A stretch of DNA of 21,629 nt from Limnospira platensis (lineage in GTDB: Bacteria > Cyanobacteriota > Cyanobacteriia > Cyanobacteriales > Microcoleaceae), in NCBI RefSeq assembly GCF_046480435.1, contig NZ_PKGC01000122.1. One strand, written 5' to 3'. This document shows, in pieces, positions 6,984 to 14,530 of the stretch; positions within the stretch are counted from its first letter, which is position 1; each line of letters opens with the position of its first letter. The notes under the pieces were generated by a model. It was not told the origin of the DNA. It was given only the letters and a program-made list of their open reading frames with translations, and made no database searches. The position numbers and the translations under genes were made by a program.

Positions 6984-7191
6984 AATATCCCGCTCGGTGA
7001 CAATACCGACAATGCGATCGCGATCTAGTGACGACTATAATTGAACTGCTGTCTGATTCACGACTGGGATTACTCATCAAGGCGATCGCCTCTTCCACTG
7101 TCGCATCGGGGGAAATAGTTAACACATTAGGGGCGATCGCGGTTTTGGGGTCTATGGTGGTTTCCGTCGGACTCTGATTGTAATCAACCAT
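6886..7191 (-). CDS. Kinase fragment 1: N-terminus and first half of CBS1
   Basis: The likely gene start is ATG 7191 (MVDYNQSPTE). A CBS motif opens with NVLTISPDATVEEAIALM, and the useful reading ends near residue 55 (SSIIVV). After about 7020 the correct reading passes to the frame of 6729-6983, which resumes DRIVGIVTERDIVRLA and completes CBS1. The rest of this frame is a shadow. No strong Shine-Dalgarno sequence precedes the ATG. CBS pairs usually bind adenine nucleotides, but no ligand can be assigned here. Confidence 0.6.
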   Translation of the reverse strand: MVDYNQSPTETTIDPKTAIAPNVLTISPDATVEEAIALMSNPSRESDSSSIIVVTRSRSHCRYCHRAGYCASSRPTATPTKFVGRRGNEPTGYHPTAVGTN

Positions 7192-7425
7192 CAGCGCAAG
7201 GATCTAGGGATGTTTAAACCCAGCATAACCCCGAAGTTCGGAATTTGTCGATCATGATCATGATAGCTTTCTAGTTCCGCCCCCAAGTATGCAGCTTTCG
7301 CGCTCATCAACCGCTCCAGTCAATCGCTATCCCCTAAATATTTTCGACCTGTTTTTATGGGCAAAAAAAACCGGTTAGCTAGTTAAAAACTCCTTAGCGC
7401 AGTCCGGCATTTCACACCATGGTTA

Positions 7426-7857
7426 TTACACCTTTTCTTTCACTACCCAAACTGAACAATTAGCATCGGCTACCACTTGGGAACTAACGGACCCTTGTAA
7501 TACTCGGCTAAGTCCAGTTAATCCGCGACTACCAATAATAATTAAATCAGTTTTATAGATATTAGAAAGACGGATTATTTCCTCAGCCGGATCTCCCTGG
7601 ACAATTTCTACATCACTGGGACAAGCTAACTGCTTCTGATAGCTGCGTAGATAATTCTCGATATCCCAATAGGCTAACTCTTCTGATGAGCTAGGATGGG
7701 GGCGATCGGCAATTGGATCTACATCAGGCGCTGTAGTTGAAACCACATGGGAGAATACCACGTGGGTTGTGGGTTCCAATTGTAGTTGCTTTAAGGCATT
7801 CATCATTATCTCCATAGAAGGGGAATCATCAATAGCAACCAAAATTGTCCTCAGCAT
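7426..7857 (-). CDS. Universal stress protein A (UspA) family protein
   Basis: A single Usp domain of 143 residues begins MLRTILVAIDDSPSMEIMMN. The glycine-rich nucleotide signature GSRGLTGLSRVLQGSVS (G-x2-G-x9-G-S) is complete, so this belongs to the ATP-binding Usp type. A longer frame opens at TTG 7863, but ATG 7857 is preferred because a GAGGAG ribosome-binding site lies 9 nt upstream of it and only 3 nt from the TTG. The gene is 48 nt downstream of hisD on the same strand and may be co-transcribed with it. These are small cytoplasmic proteins involved in stress survival; the specific role is unknown. No terminator is obvious downstream: the minus-strand sequence near 7375-7360 has AACCGGTT followed by Ts, but a weak stem. 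Confidence 0.9.
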   Translation of the reverse strand: MLRTILVAIDDSPSMEIMMNALKQLQLEPTTHVVFSHVVSTTAPDVDPIADRPHPSSSEELAYWDIENYLRSYQKQLACPSDVEIVQGDPAEEIIRLSNIYKTDLIIIGSRGLTGLSRVLQGSVSSQVVADANCSVWVVKEKV

Positions 7858-7905
7858 TGGCAACTTCTCCTCACATTAAGCTGACCTAGAAATCAGCAAC
7901 ACCCG

Positions 7906-9219
7906 CTAAAAATCCCCATCTCCCTGATTTTTCGTCCGTAGACGAACAGAATCTGCATGGGATGGTAGCCCTTCTGCAGTAGCCAAAATATTAACAGCAT
8001 TTGCCACTTTTTGCAGCGCCTGCGGAGAATATTCAATCAAACTAGAGTGTTTCATAAATACTTCGACTCCTAAAGCGGAAGCATAGCGAGCCGCCCCTGA
8101 AGTGGGTAGGGTGTGGTTAGGACCGGCTAAATAATCTCCCACCGCTTCCGGGGTCGAACAACCTAGGAAAATTGCCCCGGCATGGCGAATGTGTTCTAAT
8201 AGTTCCCAGGGTTCGTCAACTTCTAGTTCTAGGTGTTCGGGAGCAAATTCATTAGATAACTGAGCTGCGGCTTCGAGGGAGTCCACCACCACCACTAAAC
8301 CATAGTGAGCGATCGCCTTTTCCGTCATAGTTCGGCGCGGGTGATGCTCAAGCTGTCGTTCCACCTCAGCCACCACCTGACGAGCCAAAGCTGAGTCTGT
8401 AGTCAACAAAATCGCCGCCGCCATTGTATCATGTTCTGCCTGAGCCAGCATATCCGCCGCCACATGAACCGGCGAGGCGATACTATTGGCAATAATTAGC
8501 ACCTCAGACGGTCCAGCGAGGGAGTCAATACCGACAGTACCATAAACCAATTTTTTCGCCAGCGTTACATATATATTACCCGGACCTGTTATCACATCAA
8601 CTTTCGGCACAGTTTCCGTACCATAAGCCAAAGCAGCGATCGCCTGAGCCCCGCCTACTCGATAAATTTCCTGGACTCCAGCTTCCTGAGCCGCCACTAA
8701 AACCGCCGGACTAATCTTATTATCAATACCGGGGGGAGTTACCATGACAATGCGAGGCACTTTAGCCACATTAGCCGGAATGGCATTCATTAGCACTGTA
8801 CTTAGGTAGGAGGCTTGGCCACCCGGCACATATAAACCCGCCCGATCAACGGGGGTGTATCGTTTACCCAAAACCACATTATCATCGCCAAACTGAACCC
8901 AAGACTTAGGAATACGCTGGCGGTGAAATGCCTCAATCTGTTTTTTCGCTAACCGAATTGCATCGAGAAGTTCACAATTAACCTGTTGATAAGCGACATC
9001 CAACTCCGAAGCACTGACCCGCAACTGTTCGAGGCTCAGAGTTTTGTGGTCAAATTCTTGGGTGTAGTGCAGCAGTGCTTTATCCCCTTGCCGCTTCACG
9101 GTTTGCAGGACTTCTCGCACCGTAGCTTCTTTATGGATAATAGTATCATCATGGGTACGACTGCCGATGCGTCGCAGTTCTGATTGTGCTTCAACCCACT
9201 GAGTAATAATTCGCAGCAT
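7906..9219 (-). CDS. hisD: Histidinol dehydrogenase
   Basis: This 437-residue protein is full length for the family. It catalyses the last two steps of histidine biosynthesis (L-histidinol to L-histidinal to L-histidine, with two NAD+) as a cytoplasmic zinc homodimer. Visible motifs are VPGGQASYLSTVLMNAIPA, TGPGNIYVTLAKK, AGPSEVLIIA, the metal-binding AQAEHD, the catalytic EH pair in FAPEHLEL, and EAVGDYLAGPNHTLPTSG with a metal-binding Asp. The ATG at 9219 gives MLRIITQWVEAQ; there is no strong Shine-Dalgarno sequence. No other his genes are nearby, which fits the dispersed his genes of cyanobacteria. It is divergent from rpsT across a 325-bp spacer and leads into the usp gene. Confidence 0.97.
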   Translation of the reverse strand: MLRIITQWVEAQSELRRIGSRTHDDTIIHKEATVREVLQTVKRQGDKALLHYTQEFDHKTLSLEQLRVSASELDVAYQQVNCELLDAIRLAKKQIEAFHRQRIPKSWVQFGDDNVVLGKRYTPVDRAGLYVPGGQASYLSTVLMNAIPANVAKVPRIVMVTPPGIDNKISPAVLVAAQEAGVQEIYRVGGAQAIAALAYGTETVPKVDVITGPGNIYVTLAKKLVYGTVGIDSLAGPSEVLIIANSIASPVHVAADMLAQAEHDTMAAAILLTTDSALARQVVAEVERQLEHHPRRTMTEKAIAHYGLVVVVDSLEAAAQLSNEFAPEHLELEVDEPWELLEHIRHAGAIFLGCSTPEAVGDYLAGPNHTLPTSGAARYASALGVEVFMKHSSLIEYSPQALQKVANAVNILATAEGLPSHADSVRLRTKNQGDGDF

Positions 9220-9544
9220 GGTGATTAGGAGTGCAAACCGTAGAAGTTACTAGCCAAAACGCGAGGCAATTGACGGGCCCGGAGAGGCTAAATTTCTTTG
9301 AGACCGAGTTGGGCTGAACCTGGTCGGTCAGCTTAACTTTCAGTATAACCCGCGTTTGTTATATAGTGTAACGTGGATTCACAGACTCTGCTTGACTCGG
9401 AGATCTTGACCCCGAATCTGGACTTTTGGGCTTCGATACTGGCAAAATAAAAATTTAATGCACAAATTCCCCTGTTGACGTGCTATATTGGTATTTCTGG
9501 AAATCTTGATTATCAAAGATCCGCGTAGTCCTACACCGGAAGCC
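9220..9544. other. Divergent intergenic region between hisD and rpsT
   Basis: This 325-bp region separates the hisD start (minus) from the rpsT start (plus) and must hold promoters for both. TATACT on the minus strand (9347-9342) is the best hisD -10. For rpsT, a TATATT (9484-9489) is the best -10, but no good -35 lies at the right spacing. TTGACG at 9475-9480 is too close to serve with it. A small TTGA/TCAA hairpin sits at about 9504-9514 in the rpsT leader. I see no RNA gene. Confidence 0.5.
9342..9370 (-). promoter_or_regulatory. Candidate hisD promoter
   Basis: On the minus strand TATACT (9347-9342) is a 5/6 match to a sigma-70 -10 box. An imperfect TTACAC lies 18 nt upstream as a possible -35. 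It would give a leader of about 115 nt before the hisD ATG. The -35 match is weak, and the call rests mostly on the -10 box and its position. Confidence 0.35.
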
Positions 9545-9862
9545 ATGGCCAATATCAAATCTGCCATTAAACGAGTCCAAATTGCTGAACGCAATCGGCT
9601 GAGGAATAGATCCTATAATTCAGCCGTGAGGACTCTCATGAAAAAATATTTTGCCGCTGTTGAGCAATATGCGGCTAATCCCACCGATGAATCGTTGCAG
9701 TACGTCCAGCAACGGATGTCAGAAACGACCAGTAAAATCGATAAAGCCGTTAAGGTAGGTGTTCTGCACCGGAACAATGCGGCTCGGAAAAAATCGCGAT
9801 TAGCTAGGTTCTTGAAACGACACCAGCCTAATTCGATCGCCCAGGAAGCCACAGCATCCTAG
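9545..9862 (+). CDS. rpsT: 30S ribosomal protein S20 (bS20)
   Basis: This 105-residue basic protein starts MANIKSAIKRVQIAERNRLR, the classic bS20 opening. The middle holds SYNSAVRTLMKKYFAAVEQY, and the C-terminal signature is GVLHRNNAARKKSRLARFL. It binds 16S rRNA early in small-subunit assembly. The open frame extends upstream to 9488, but ATG 9545 is chosen because family homology begins exactly there. A short GGAAG motif lies just upstream at a spacing shorter than ideal. It is the first gene of the plus-strand rpsT-tatD-rpoB-rpoC1-rpoC2 cluster seen in many cyanobacteria. Confidence 0.97.
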   Translation: MANIKSAIKRVQIAERNRLRNRSYNSAVRTLMKKYFAAVEQYAANPTDESLQYVQQRMSETTSKIDKAVKVGVLHRNNAARKKSRLARFLKRHQPNSIAQEATAS

Positions 9863-10054
9863 GGTGACTCCTCGTGCCGTCCGCGAGTATGTCAGCACGC
9901 CGCCCGGAAGTTATCGGTTTTTGACCCATCACTTCAGTGGGTGGCTATGCCAAATTCGCTCTCCCAGAATAAGGGTAACCAACAAAATGCAAAAGTGTTG
10001 GCTACAATATTAGCCGAAAGGCTGGGAACTATGCTGAAGGACAGATAGCACCAG

Positions 10055-10885
10055 ATGCAGCTAATTGATACTCACGTTCACATTAACTTTGAGAGTCTGG
10101 CTACAGACCTCGAAGGCATCCGGCAGCGGTGGCGTTCTGCTGGAGTGGTGTCTTTGGTACACTCCTGTGTTCATCCCGGGGAATTTGCCGAAATTAGGGC
10201 GATCGCCGACCAAGTAGAAGAACTATCCTTTGCCGTGGGGTTACACCCTCTGGACACAGAGAAATGGACAGAAACCACCGAAAGTGAAATTCGGACTCTA
10301 GCCGAATCTGATCCAAGGGTAGTAGCGATCGGGGAAACTGGGTTAGACTTTTATAAGGCCAAAGATGAAGCCCGTCAAAAGCAAATTTTCAGGGCTCAAC
10401 TGGAAATAGCTCGCCAACTAAATAAACCCGTAATTATCCACTGTCGAGATGCAGCAGCTTCGATGGTGGAACTGTTGCGGGATTTCTTCGATGATCTTGA
10501 TCATGGTCCCGTGCGAGGTGTTATGCACTGTTGGGGTGGCACTCCCGAAGAAATGCAATGGTTTTTAGACTTGGGGTTTTACATTAGTTTCAGCGGAACG
10601 GTAACCTTTAAAAATGCTACCCAAATTCAAGAATCTGCTCGTGGCGTACCTCGCTATCGCCTATTGATTGAAACTGACTGCCCCTTTCTAGCCCCGGTTC
10701 CCCGACGAGGAAAACGGAACGAACCCGCATTCGTTAAATACGTCGCCGAAAAAGTATCCGAACTCCGGGGTGTATCCCTAGAAAGTCTAAGTCAGCAAAC
10801 CACAAAAAATGCCTGTGAATTATTTGGCTTATCCGTGGTCGGTCACCCAGTTGCTAGTGTAGGGGCCATTGATGAATTGCCCTGA
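10055..10885 (+). CDS. tatD: TatD family metal-dependent hydrolase (putative DNase)
   Basis: This 276-residue TIM-barrel amidohydrolase-like enzyme is slightly longer than the usual 255-265. Metal-binding motifs occur in order: DTHVHIN (HxH, residues 5-7), IGETGLDFY (Glu), PVIIHCRDA (His), MHCWGG (His) and IETDCPFLAP (Asp). Family members are 3'-5' exonucleases or deoxyribonucleases of the cytoplasm, linked to repair; the substrate of this one is not evident. The ATG is preceded only by a weak AAGGA at long spacing. A TACAAT (10003-10008) is a possible -10 and a small GAAA-loop hairpin (10012-10023) sits in the leader, so independent transcription from rpsT is possible. rpoB follows after 179 bp. 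Confidence 0.93.
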   Translation: MQLIDTHVHINFESLATDLEGIRQRWRSAGVVSLVHSCVHPGEFAEIRAIADQVEELSFAVGLHPLDTEKWTETTESEIRTLAESDPRVVAIGETGLDFYKAKDEARQKQIFRAQLEIARQLNKPVIIHCRDAAASMVELLRDFFDDLDHGPVRGVMHCWGGTPEEMQWFLDLGFYISFSGTVTFKNATQIQESARGVPRYRLLIETDCPFLAPVPRRGKRNEPAFVKYVAEKVSELRGVSLESLSQQTTKNACELFGLSVVGHPVASVGAIDELP

Positions 10886-11019
10886 CCCCATCAGTAACCC
10901 CCTAATCAAATAAATCGACTCCCCAAATTCCCCAAATTCCTGTAGCGCTATTGATGAATGGCCCAGATGGGGGGAGATATCAATGCTAAATGGGGGGAGG
11001 CGAGATTTTGCCTAACCCT

Positions 11020-11057
11020 AACATCCCAGCAGACCTTGAACATCCCAGCAGACCTTT
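11020..11057 (+). repeat. 19-bp tandem duplication in the rpoB leader
   Basis: Two adjacent copies of a 19-bp unit (11020-11038 and 11039-11057) begin AACATCCCAGCAGACCTT and differ only in the last base. They end 7 nt before the rpoB ATG and lie in its untranslated leader or, if an upstream ATG (10990) is used, in an N-terminal extension. Slipped-strand duplication is the simplest origin. Confidence 0.9.
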
Positions 11058-11064
11058 AGAAACC

Positions 11065-14000
11065 ATGACAAATACAACCCAATACGAATCGGCATTTGAA
11101 CTTCCTGATTTAATTGAAATTCAGCGATCGAGTTTTCGTTGGTTTTTAGAAACCGGGCTAATTGAAGAACTGGAAAGTTTCTCCCCCATCAGTGATTATA
11201 CAGGGAAACTAGAACTGCATTTCTTAGCCAGAGATTACAAGCTGAAACAGCCTAAATATGACGTAGACGATGCCAAACGGCGGGATAGTACATACTCCGT
11301 GCAGATGTACGTTCCCACGCGACTAATTAACAAAGAAACCGGGGAGATTAAGGAGCAGGAAGTATTTATCGGAGACCTGCCCTTAATGACCGAACGTGGC
11401 ACGTTTATTATTAACGGAGCCGAGCGAGTTATTGTTAACCAAATTGTGCGGAGTCCGGGGGTATACTACAAATCGGAAATCGATAAAAACCAACGACGTA
11501 CCTATAGCGCCTCTCTCATCCCGAACCGAGGCGCTTGGTTGAAATTTGAAACCGATAAAAATGATCTAGTTTGGGTAAGAATTGACAAAACTCGCAAACT
11601 GTCGGCTCAGATACTTCTGAAAGCCCTAGGATTGACGAATAACGAGATATTTGACGCATTGCGGCACCCGGACTACTTCCAAAAAACCATCGAAAAAGAA
11701 GGGGAATTTAGCGAAGAAGATGCCCTGATGGAGTTGTATAGGAAACTGCGGCCAGGGGAACCTCCCACCATCACCGGGGGAGAACAACTTTTGCATAATC
11801 GCTTCTTTGACCCGAAACGCTATGATTTGGGTCGGGTAGGACGGCATAAACTGAACCGGAAACTAAGGCTGAGTGTGCCCGATAGTACCAGAGTCCTAAC
11901 ACCAACTGATATTTTATCGGCGATCGACTACCTGATTAACCTAGAATACGACATCGGCGAAACCGATGATATTGACCACTTGGGTAATCGTCGGGTGCGT
12001 TCAGTAGGGGAACTATTGCAAAACCAAATCCGAGTAGGTTTAAACCGTTTAGAAAGAATTATTCGGGAACGGATGACCGTTGGCGATGCCGAAACCCTAA
12101 CCCCCGCCTCCCTAGTGAACCCGAAACCTTTGGTAGCAGCCATCAAAGAATTTTTCGGGTCTAGCCAACTGTCCCAATTTATGGATCAAACTAACCCCCT
12201 AGCGGAATTAACCCATAAACGGCGTTTATCTGCCCTAGGTCCCGGTGGCTTAACACGAGAACGGGCAGGCTTTGCGGTGCGTGATATTCACCCAAGCCAC
12301 TATGGTCGTATCTGTCCCATCGAAACCCCAGAAGGACCGAACGCCGGTCTAATTGGCTCCCTGGCTACCCACGCCCGGGTTAACCCCTACGGCTTCATCG
12401 AAACCCCTTACTATCCAGTAGAAAATGGACGAGTGCGCCGAGATTTGTCTCCGGTGTATATGACCGCTGACGAGGAAGACGATCTACGGGTAGCACCAGG
12501 AGACATTAGCTATGACTCCGAGGGACATATCCTCGGCGACCTAGTTCCGGTGCGTTATCGTCAGGACTTCACCAAAACCAGCCCCGACCAAGTGGACTAT
12601 GTAGCCGTTTCTCCGGTGCAAATTGTCTCGGTAGCTACCTCCCTAATTCCCTTCCTAGAACACGATGACGCTAACCGTGCGCTGATGGGTTCCAATATGC
12701 AGCGCCAAGCAGTTCCCCTGCTGCGTCCTGAACGTCCGTTTGTGGGAACGGGACTAGAAGCCCAGGCGGCGCGGGACTCAGGTATGGTGATTGTATCTCG
12801 TACTGATGGAGAAGTCAGTTATGTAGATGGCGCGAAAATTCGGGTTATTGACCCCGAAGGTTGGGAAATCGAATATGAACTGCAAAAATATCAACGCTCT
12901 AACCAAGATACCTGCTTAAACCAGCGCCCCCTAGTTTATGAAGGCGACCAAGTAGTAGCAGGTCAGGTTTTGGCTGATGGTTCCTCGACCGAGGGGGCAG
13001 AATTAGCCCTGGGTCATAACATTTTAGTTGCCTATATGCCCTGGGAAGGCTACAACTACGAAGACGCAATCTTAATTAGTGAACGTCTGGTTTATGACGA
13101 TGTTTATACCTCAATCCATATCGAAAAATTTGAGATTGAGGCGCGACAAACGAAACTAGGACCTGAAGAAATTACCCGCGAAATACCGAACGTTGGGGAA
13201 GACTCCCTGCGACAACTTACAGCGGACGGGATTATTCGGATTGGTGCTTGGGTAGAGTCGGGAGATATTCTGGTAGGAAAGGTAACCCCCAAAGGAGAGT
13301 CTGACCAACCCCCAGAAGAAAAACTGCTGCGGGCTATCTTTGGAGAAAAAGCCAGAGATGTGCGAGATAACTCCCTGCGGGTTCCTAATGGTGAAAAAGG
13401 CCGGGTGGTCGATGTGCGGGTGTTCACCCGAGAACAAGGCGATGAACTGCCCCCAGGAGCTAATATGGTGGTGCGGGTCTATGTGGCGCAAAAACGCAAA
13501 ATTCAGGTGGGAGACAAAATGGCGGGCCGCCACGGCAATAAGGGGATTGTCTCGCGTATTCTTCCCATTGAAGATATGCCCTATCTGCCGGATGGTCGGC
13601 CGATGGATATTGTCCTGAATCCCCTGGGTGTGCCTTCTCGTATGAATGTTGGTCAAATCTTTGAGTGTTTGATGGGATGGGCGGGAGAAAACCTGAAACG
13701 GCGGTTTAAGGTGATCCCTTTTGATGAAATGTTTGGTCAAGAAATGTCCCGTGAGACAGTCCACAGCAAACTTAAAGAAGCCCGCGAAAAACTCAAAAAG
13801 GATTGGTTATTTAGTGAGGAATACCCCGGCAAAACTATTGTTTATGACGGCCGCACGGGAGAGCCGTTTGACCAACCTGTAACGGTGGGTATTGCTTATA
13901 TCCTCAAGTTGGTTCACTTGGTGGATGATAAGATTCACGCCCGGTCTACTGGTCCTTATTCGTTGGTGACTCAACAGCCCTTGGGTGGAAAGGCACAACA

Positions 14001-14373
14001 GGGCGGTCAGCGGTTCGGAGAAATGGAGGTGTGGGCATTGGAAGCGTTTGGGGCAGCCTATACTTTGCAAGAGTTGCTAACGGTTAAGTCTGATGATATG
14101 GCGGGCCGTAATGAAGCCCTAAATGCGATTGTGAAAGGCAAAGCTATCCCCCGTCCCGGTACGCCAGAATCCTTTAAAGTGCTGATGCGGGAGTTGCAAT
14201 CTTTGTGTTTGGATATTGCAGTCCATAAGGTGGAAACTAACAAAAAGGATGGTGCTAGTAAAGATTTGGAGGTAGACCTGATGGCTGATGAGTCTCACCG
14301 AGTCAGACCACCTTCTAAGCCTAGCTATGATTTGAGCGTCATTGATGACGACGAACAGGGCCAACGGATGTAG
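11065..14373 (+). CDS. rpoB: DNA-directed RNA polymerase beta subunit
   Basis: The product is 1,102 residues from ATG 11065 (MTNTTQYESAFELPDLIEIQ). The same frame is open back to ATG 10990, but family homology starts at MTN and the extra 25 residues contain a tandem repeat, so the shorter form is preferred. Conserved blocks: RSSFRWFLETGLIEEL, SPGVYYKSE, the rifampicin-pocket region (QFMDQTNPLAELTHKRRLSA, then GPGGLTRERAGF), HYGRICPIETPEGPNAGLIG, GYNYEDAILIS, and the active-site/nascent-RNA block GDKMAGRHGNKGIVSRI. Residues corresponding to common rifampicin-resistance positions (Asp in FMDQ, His in THKRR, Ser in LSALGP) are the sensitive type. It forms the core enzyme with alpha2, RpoC1, RpoC2 and omega. 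rpoC1 follows after a 157-bp spacer with a large hairpin. Confidence 0.98.
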   Translation: MTNTTQYESAFELPDLIEIQRSSFRWFLETGLIEELESFSPISDYTGKLELHFLARDYKLKQPKYDVDDAKRRDSTYSVQMYVPTRLINKETGEIKEQEVFIGDLPLMTERGTFIINGAERVIVNQIVRSPGVYYKSEIDKNQRRTYSASLIPNRGAWLKFETDKNDLVWVRIDKTRKLSAQILLKALGLTNNEIFDALRHPDYFQKTIEKEGEFSEEDALMELYRKLRPGEPPTITGGEQLLHNRFFDPKRYDLGRVGRHKLNRKLRLSVPDSTRVLTPTDILSAIDYLINLEYDIGETDDIDHLGNRRVRSVGELLQNQIRVGLNRLERIIRERMTVGDAETLTPASLVNPKPLVAAIKEFFGSSQLSQFMDQTNPLAELTHKRRLSALGPGGLTRERAGFAVRDIHPSHYGRICPIETPEGPNAGLIGSLATHARVNPYGFIETPYYPVENGRVRRDLSPVYMTADEEDDLRVAPGDISYDSEGHILGDLVPVRYRQDFTKTSPDQVDYVAVSPVQIVSVATSLIPFLEHDDANRALMGSNMQRQAVPLLRPERPFVGTGLEAQAARDSGMVIVSRTDGEVSYVDGAKIRVIDPEGWEIEYELQKYQRSNQDTCLNQRPLVYEGDQVVAGQVLADGSSTEGAELALGHNILVAYMPWEGYNYEDAILISERLVYDDVYTSIHIEKFEIEARQTKLGPEEITREIPNVGEDSLRQLTADGIIRIGAWVESGDILVGKVTPKGESDQPPEEKLLRAIFGEKARDVRDNSLRVPNGEKGRVVDVRVFTREQGDELPPGANMVVRVYVAQKRKIQVGDKMAGRHGNKGIVSRILPIEDMPYLPDGRPMDIVLNPLGVPSRMNVGQIFECLMGWAGENLKRRFKVIPFDEMFGQEMSRETVHSKLKEAREKLKKDWLFSEEYPGKTIVYDGRTGEPFDQPVTVGIAYILKLVHLVDDKIHARSTGPYSLVTQQPLGGKAQQGGQRFGEMEVWALEAFGAAYTLQELLTVKSDDMAGRNEALNAIVKGKAIPRPGTPESFKVLMRELQSLCLDIAVHKVETNKKDGASKDLEVDLMADESHRVRPPSKPSYDLSVIDDDEQGQRM

Positions 14374-14409
14374 GTTGATTGAGCAGGTCAAGGTTCAGAA
14401 ATTGGGTAG

Positions 14410-14459
14410 GTGGAAATCATGGCCTAGGGCGGCATCTAGCCATCATGGTCTGTTTCCAC
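14410..14459 (+). other. Long imperfect hairpin in the rpoB-rpoC1 spacer
   Basis: GTGGAAA (14410-14416) pairs with TTTCCAC (14453-14459), and inside it ATGGC-c-TAG (14419-14427) pairs with CTAGCCAT (14436-14443) with one bulged C and an 8-nt loop. No T-run follows directly, so this does not look like a simple terminator. It could be an RNA processing or stability element, or a partial attenuator between the beta and gamma subunit messages. Confidence 0.7.
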
Positions 14460-14530
14460 GCCCGTTATTGGTGAACCGGCCCCTACTGGGATCTGATTTT
14501 TTTTGTTAGCATACATGGGTAACTAGAATT

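Larger units (their letters stand above)
1877..7191 (-). pseudogene. Large hybrid histidine kinase (CBS x4, GAF, PAS x5, DXCF-GAF, HisKA, HATPase, receiver) broken by many indels
   Basis: Read on the minus strand from ATG 7191 to the stop at 1877, conserved domains follow one another without gaps but keep switching frame. This indicates one gene of about 1,770 codons. Order: four CBS motifs, coiled coil, GAF1, coiled coil, about five PAS domains, a cyanobacteriochrome-like GAF2, HisKA, HATPase_c and a C-terminal receiver. Frame changes fall near 7020, 6730, 6600-6545 (several), 6195, 5990, 5885, 5515 (several), 3920, 3490-3365 (several) and 2195. There is also an in-frame TAA at 6160-6158. 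Removing the ambiguous n at 5990 restores the frame, so at least that break is a sequence error. hisD through rpoC2 show no such breaks. Either this is a decaying gene or the region is poorly assembled. If the gene is intact in the organism, it encodes a soluble multi-sensor phosphorelay kinase; no membrane segment is visible. Confidence 0.82.

Noticed and set aside
9892..9935. Possible terminator after rpsT (CGTGC/GCACG and ACCCA/TGGGT pairs)
   Set aside because: The stems are only 5 bp with long loops and no T-run at the right place.
10990..11064. Extended RpoB N-terminus from ATG 10990
   Set aside because: The extra residues derive from duplicated leader sequence and RpoB homology starts at MTNTTQY (11065).
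13104..13764. Long minus-strand frames inside rpoB, and similar ones in rpoC1 and rpoC2
   Set aside because: They are shadows of strongly conserved genes on the opposite strand, with no start signals or recognisable domains.
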